A stretch of DNA of 64,000 nt from Cristatella mucedo (taxonomy: Eukaryota > Bryozoa > Phylactolaemata > Cristatellidae), in NCBI GenBank assembly GCA_009760855.2, contig WPIO01000073.1, positions 1,291,501 through 1,355,500 on the forward strand. The letters run 5' to 3'. The position numbers and the translations under genes were made by a program. Below the pieces are notes generated by a model. It saw only the letters and a list, made by a program, of their open reading frames with translations. It searched no databases and had not been told where the DNA came from. Position 1 is the first letter of the stretch; each line of letters begins with the position of its first letter. Positions 60,001 through 64,000 of the stretch are shown here, in pieces.

Positions 60001-63000
60001 AGAAGCTTAGATAGATTAAGAGATCGGAGGTAAGCTGAGTCCAGCAGAGAGAAAGGACAAGTGGTAGGCTTGGCCAGTTAAGCTAGCTGATATCGCATTT
60101 CATATCAGCCATCATATCGCATATCAGCTCGTGCATTATCAGCGAGTCTAGCTGATTGGTATAGCTCTGAAGAAGAATGCAAACTCGGACATTTAGACCC
60201 TATGCCAAAGTCAGATCTGTAACAGCAGGAATCAGCTGTAACAAACTTTCACATATTGGCAAATAAATGCACAACCACACGAGCTCATTTAGGCTCAGGC
60301 TGGTTCTGACAAGGATGAGCAGACAAAGCAAGTGAATAAATAAATACTAGCTGATTTAACAGCCTCTTTTTGTATAGCGACAGAAAAGCCTTCACGGCTA
60401 TCACCACCGCTTGCAGTAGCGATAAAGGATCGCCCACAGCAGGATTCGAACCCACGACCTCAGGGCCGAGGTCGTGAAAAGCAACCACCTTACCTAGTGA
60501 GTCATTACGGCTGCGAATGGCACTACACCGGCTATACACATGGATCATGGAGCAGTGACAGTGATTGCTGCAAAGAACAATGACCATCACCGCTATAGAA
60601 ATGCTCACTACTTCAACTGCCCTCCTGACTCTGCTATGCTTCCCACTTTCTCTTTGTTGCATTAGACGCAGTCTGTTGGGTACTGAATGCGTACCGAAAG
60701 CCGCTTAGGCTGTGAGTGCTCTATACAAAACTCTCCTGCGTAACACCCACATGGTCTTTATGACTTTGTGGAGTTAAAGACGGAGATACATTACATTACA
60801 TTTCATTTCGGTCAAAAAATGCACATCATGACACATGAGCACACAAATATGCATAATACAAAAGGTAGCGAGCTCGAGCCCTTCGGCATGTGTAAAGCAC
60901 CCGGATAAAGATTAAGTTCTCCTAGGGTGCCATAGAAATGGAATATATTTATTACTGTTTATTTATTAATTTTAGCATACAAACGAATACACACGAATGT
61001 ACGCTAAATGCAGAAGGGAATTGGGAATAGTCCTTCACGAAGGCTTTGTAACCAATGGGCCAAGGGTCAGCTCAGCCAAGCCTGCTGATTATAGATGCAG
61101 GCAAAGGCATTTGGATTCTTTGTCTTCTCACCTACTGCCTGAGCACTTATCACTCATACATGCATATAAACTCAAACGCAAAAGTAATTACGAGGGTGTA
61201 TAGGTACCATTTTCACAACGCTGCCAGTCAGTTGACAGACTCGCGCTTCGCCGAACAGCACTGAAAAATTCGCACGAGGTGTTTTAATATTTTTTTATTA
61301 CCAGAACTAAGGTTAAACACGCACTAATGGGTATACACATTAACAAAAGGTCGGACCACCCATGTTCTTTATGACTTCATATATTCGCCAGGGCATTGAC
61401 TCAGTCATCTTTCGGCAAACATCCGATGTAATGCAGCCGACCAAAAAGCTGCTTGGGGAAAGACAATGCTGTTCTCAGCTTTAAGTGACCGCTCTAACCT
61501 GCCCCACAGATGCTCAATTTGGTTGGGATCGGGAAATTGGCTTTGCCAACTGAAGACTAAATCGGTGAAGAATTGCTTCATAGCACTTTCAGTACGCTTG
61601 GGATCATAATCCGTTTGGCAAACGTAGTCCTCCCCCACAAGAGCTCTGACACAGGGCATGCCAACATTTTTGACGATGTCCATGAACATATTCCTGTAAA
61701 TAATCCTGTTGATTTGGTGTAGAGATCCTACACCCGAAGTAAAAAAAGACCAAACAAGCACACTTCCTCTCCTTACTTGAGCATGGATTGCAAGCTGCCG
61801 GTAGGTAGGTACTCTTCACGTTTTCTTCGACTGATGAAATTCATCCGCTTGCCATCTCCGTGGACCATGAATTTACTTTCATTGGTCTACAGAATACTGC
61901 TCCAGCTGACAGCTGTAAAGTGGGTGTGTTTTCGGGCCCACTACAGGTGGCAATTTCATTGTTGTTCGTTAATTAACGGCTTGCGCTTACTAACTCTTCT
62001 GTAAATGCCGTTCTCCGTAAGCCTTCTACGAACCGTATCAACACTTACAGCCGGTGGCCTCTTCTAAGGTCTTGGAGAGAGCTCGAAGTGGTGCTTTCCT
62101 TCGACACAGTGCAGCCAGTTTTAGCAGACGGTCATCTTTTTTTCGTCGAATGTGGGCGGCAGGAGCGTGGTAAGACGTCCATTCTACCACCCTGAAAATA
62201 CGTCAGGTTACACCTGACCGATCCCTCAGACTGAAACCAAGCTTCTGTGCCACCTTCACATTGCTAAGACCCACTTTGTGATGGGTCACGATCTGGCCTT
62301 TGATTTCCCTATTTAGCTCCTTTGTCTTTCCCGTGGCAGGTAAGCACCAGATGGAGTTCCACACGAGTGGTTCGGCTAGGAAGTGCAAAAATAACTCCCC
62401 TCCAGCGCACAAGCGACCGTGCAGAAAAATCATTGGCAGTTTGGGTTGTAAGTACGATTATCGAACTGCAAGCCAAAACACAAACTTTGCAATTTTTAAA
62501 GGTAAGATCTCTTTCCTGACCACCGGAGTGTTTTGTTTCTCACAGTTATCGTATACACGGCCATCGACACGGTCCATTTTTATGCAAACAACGGGGTTTA
62601 TGTAAAAGACGGCCAAAACACCGGTGGGGGACATCCGAGAGTGAATAGTTAATAAGTAGACGGTGTCTAATGCACCTCGTAAATACTTTTGCCGGTCAGT
62701 GTATGTACTAACCTTCTTTCGACAGACTCGAGCACCGATGAAAGCACAGAATATACACGCACATGAAGCATTAGGAGTATCAATGGCTGCCGGCTTACCT
62801 ATACCATTTTCTTTTAGAGCCACCAGGTAGAATACGCCCGACTCCGACAAGAGCTCCCTAAGACATGGCAGCATCCTGTCAATCACCTCCCGACCACGAC
62901 GACCTCCCGCCCATGCAGCAGCAATTCCTCTTGAGCCGACCTGCAAGTCACAAGATGAAAAAATCAGTCATTGATTCAAGAGTTGTCAAGTACAAGGTAG

Positions 63001-63880
63001 CTAGGCACCTCACACACAGCAGGGCCAGACAGCAGCCCAGGCAGTGGCCTTGCTGTGAGTGCACACTAAGTAAGAGTGCTGAGTGGGTGCTGAGCAAAGC
63101 AGGAGGCTATCAGGCTATGTATGTGCTTCATCAAATTTGTCAGAGGTCTTTTAAATGCTCTTAAGTGTGGCTGACAAAGCAAAAAATCTTGCAAAACCGG
63201 ATGATAAATGCTAGTCTACCAATCGGGCAATTACTCATGGCTGTTTGCAGCAGCACACGAAGTGCCCATAACTTTGATGGAAACGCCATTCGTCTCACTA
63301 GAGTACAACGTCAATGCTGCCAGTGCCAACTAAAAAAGCTCCCAGAACCAGTTTCAGAGTGCCCCAACGAGTCAGCGCCAAAACTCCAGCATCATAGACT
63401 AGGGCACCAGTCGGGTGGAGGTGGCAGTCTTAAGTTATGTCTACACTAGCGAACGCTCGGAGTTAACAGCAGCCAGTATCGCTTCAATAACGTATGATCA
63501 TCACTTTGTACCTGCTAAGTGCATGCGCTGGCTAGAAAAATCGTAGCAATCAAATTATGTGGTAGTGATGCTGGCGATCAAACTCTGACTAGACGTCCAA
63601 AAAAGTCCACATTGCTACCAATACTCCCAAGCAAAATGATCTCAAGCATAGCACAAGAGCAGTAGCTCTGAAAAGTTGATGTTCCCAAACTGGGCACAAA
63701 AACTGAGCCTATTTAGTAAGTATTTCCTTTTCAATGATTTGAAAACAAAGTATCATACAACTGATGGACACTTGGTATTCATGCATTGCTTCTTACCTCC
63801 TCACTTGGGGTCACTACATAAGGTGGGTTAAATAGAAGAAGATCCACCAAACCATTCAGACGACCTTGAACTGCTGAAAC
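56924..63880 (-). CDS. N6AMT1: N6AMT1/HEMK2 methyltransferase, last three exons, 5' part off window
   Basis: HEMK2/N6AMT1, with TRMT112, methylates the GGQ glutamine of eukaryotic release factor eRF1. Three phase-consistent minus-strand exons are present: 63797-63880, 62799-62940 and 56924-57039. They encode VSAVQGRLNGLVDLLLFNPP-YVVTPSEE (the NPPY motif that binds the target amide), then VGSRGIAAAWAGGRRGREVI...LLSESGVFYLVALKENGI, then EEIEALMKRHDFTMEVILVR...LHVLRFSRSSQA and a TAG stop. Alignment with the C-terminal half of human N6AMT1 is nearly gap-free. The exons with the SAM-binding glycine-rich loop must lie right of 64,000. The last intron is about 5.8 kb and carries a Tc1-like element and LINE pieces. 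Confidence 0.95.
57190..57310 (-). mobile_element. LINE-A 3' tail
   Basis: (AAT)n, then atttgatatagcaccctcac, ctctaggcactttacatttg, gctgcaaaggaagcacgatc in antisense. Confidence 0.78.
57311..59220. other. N6AMT1 last intron, nothing recognised
   Basis: About 1.9 kb of AT-rich intron with no recognised repeat or coding motif. Confidence 0.45.
59225..59345 (-). mobile_element. LINE-A 3' tail
   Basis: (AAT)n, cacttgataaagcgcccgca, ctctttctaggcgatgtaca and following 3'UTR words in antisense. Confidence 0.78.
59515..59930 (-). mobile_element. LINE-C 3' part
   Basis: Antisense tail gagaacatgatctctacagg and the 3'UTR words shared with 44.6-44.8 kb (catgcactgaatcatgca). Coding remnants are weak. 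Confidence 0.6.
60348..60512 (-). mobile_element. SINE-2
   Basis: Antisense: tail tagctgatttaacagcctct, body ggctatcaccaccgcttgca, B-box complement ggattcgaac. Confidence 0.86.
60590..60810 (+). mobile_element. LINE-B 3' end
   Basis: Sense 3' end: ccgcttaggctgtgagtgct, cacccacatggtctttatga and a tail of TACATT-like units near 60,785-60,800. Confidence 0.82.
60868..60975 (+). mobile_element. SINE-1, 3' half
   Basis: Starts at the B-box (ctcgagcccttcgg), then ataaagattaagttctccta and T/A-rich end; the A-box half is missing. Confidence 0.75.
61178..62692 (-). mobile_element. Tc1-like DNA transposon with terminal inverted repeats, inactive
   Basis: Inverted ends: 61178-61198 (gcaaaagtaattacgagggtg) pairs with 62672-62692, whose complement reads gcaaaagtatttacgaggtgc. 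Transposase remains in antisense: N-terminal helix-turn-helix region KTKELNREIKGQIVTHHKVG at 62203-62433, and the C-terminal part at 61405-61761 with DYDPKRTESAMKQFF, FPDPNQIEHLWGRLERSLK (NQIEHLW for NPIEHLW). Frameshifts and stops lie between. It is about 1.5 kb, in the last N6AMT1 intron, and ends near that gene's penultimate exon. Confidence 0.85.
62799..62940 (-). CDS. N6AMT1: N6AMT1 penultimate exon
   Basis: After gacttgcag it encodes VGSRGIAAAWAGGRRGREVI, then DRMLPCLRELLSESGVFYLV and ALKENGI, ending in phase 1 at donor gtaagc. Human: VGSHGIEAAWAGGRNGREVM. The Tc1-like element ends only about 100 bp past this donor. Confidence 0.96.
62941..63796. other. N6AMT1 intron, nothing recognised
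   Basis: About 860 bp; the plus-strand ORF 63165-63449 has no known motif. Confidence 0.5.
63797..63880 (-). CDS. N6AMT1: N6AMT1 exon with NPPY motif
   Basis: An 84-bp, phase-0 exon between tttacttcag and gtaaga. It encodes VSAVQGRLNGLVDLLLFNPP and YVVTPSEE. There are 11 residues before VDLL, as in the human protein, which fixes the acceptor at 63881 rather than the second AG seven bases on. Confidence 0.95.
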
Positions 63881-63908
63881 CTGAAGTAAATTCAAGAGGT
63901 CAAGCCTT

Positions 63909-64000
63909 AGGCCTGTCATTGGATGAGCACATATCAGCAGTCAAGTCGGCTAACGTTCAGCTAACAAACATTGCCAAAATCAGAGCCTGCTTAGATACGA
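63909..64000 (+). mobile_element. LINE-A internal fragment running off the window
   Basis: Sense frame LSLDEHISAVKSANVQLTNI, then AKIRACLDT matches [29 protein letters not shown] of the intact copies. It lies 30 bp upstream of an N6AMT1 exon. Confidence 0.8.

Overview
This is a window of an animal (metazoan, most likely invertebrate) nuclear genome. It shows spliced genes with GT-AG introns at positions that keep frame with the human proteins, (AC)n, (GA)n, (TA)n and (ATT)n microsatellites, many decayed copies of CR1/L2-type LINEs, two tRNA-derived SINE families and Tc1-like DNA transposons. The species cannot be named from the sequence. About 4.3 kb or less of the 64 kb is host coding sequence; most of the rest is intron or intergenic DNA full of repeats.

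Three host genes can be rebuilt exon by exon, all on the minus strand. (1) 3,822-23,368: the first nine coding exons of a lipin (phosphatidate phosphatase). They carry the N-Lip domain, the acidic/serine-rich middle and the M-Lip tryptophan region; the catalytic C-Lip exons lie beyond the left edge. (2) 32,319-44,056: a RagC/RagD GTPase of the mTORC1 amino-acid sensing pathway, eight exons, complete except for an uncertain start. (3) 56,924-63,880: the last three exons of N6AMT1/HEMK2, the eRF1 glutamine methyltransferase, including its NPPY catalytic motif; the 5' exons lie beyond the right edge. All splice phases agree across each gene, which is strong internal evidence.

Layout: 1-3.4 kb, a 2.9-kb LINE-B with part of its endonuclease plus reverse transcriptase, then a SINE. 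3.8-23.4 kb, lipin with repeat-filled introns. 22.8-24.3 kb, a CpG-rich block over the lipin first coding exon (candidate promoter). 24.5-32.3 kb, intergenic: hAT-like fragment, several LINE pieces, SINE. 32.3-44.1 kb, RagC/D; its introns hold old LINEs, SINEs, a Tc1-like tail and a 24-bp tandem repeat. 44.1-56.9 kb, intergenic: LINEs, microsatellites, a second CpG-rich block (47.1-48.7 kb) with a 91-bp near-perfect palindrome, and a 28-bp minisatellite. 56.9-64 kb, N6AMT1; its long last intron holds a Tc1-like element with recognisable terminal inverted repeats.

The most interesting observations are: a stop-free 138-bp intron in RagC/D whose retention would add 46 mostly hydrophobic residues in frame; a hairpin-forming 3' tail shared by the LINE-A family and SINE-1; the 91-bp palindrome; two nearly identical LINE-A copies pointing to recent activity; and nested insertions whose order can be read. 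I found no CRISPR array, operon, viral gene or clearly new multi-gene system.
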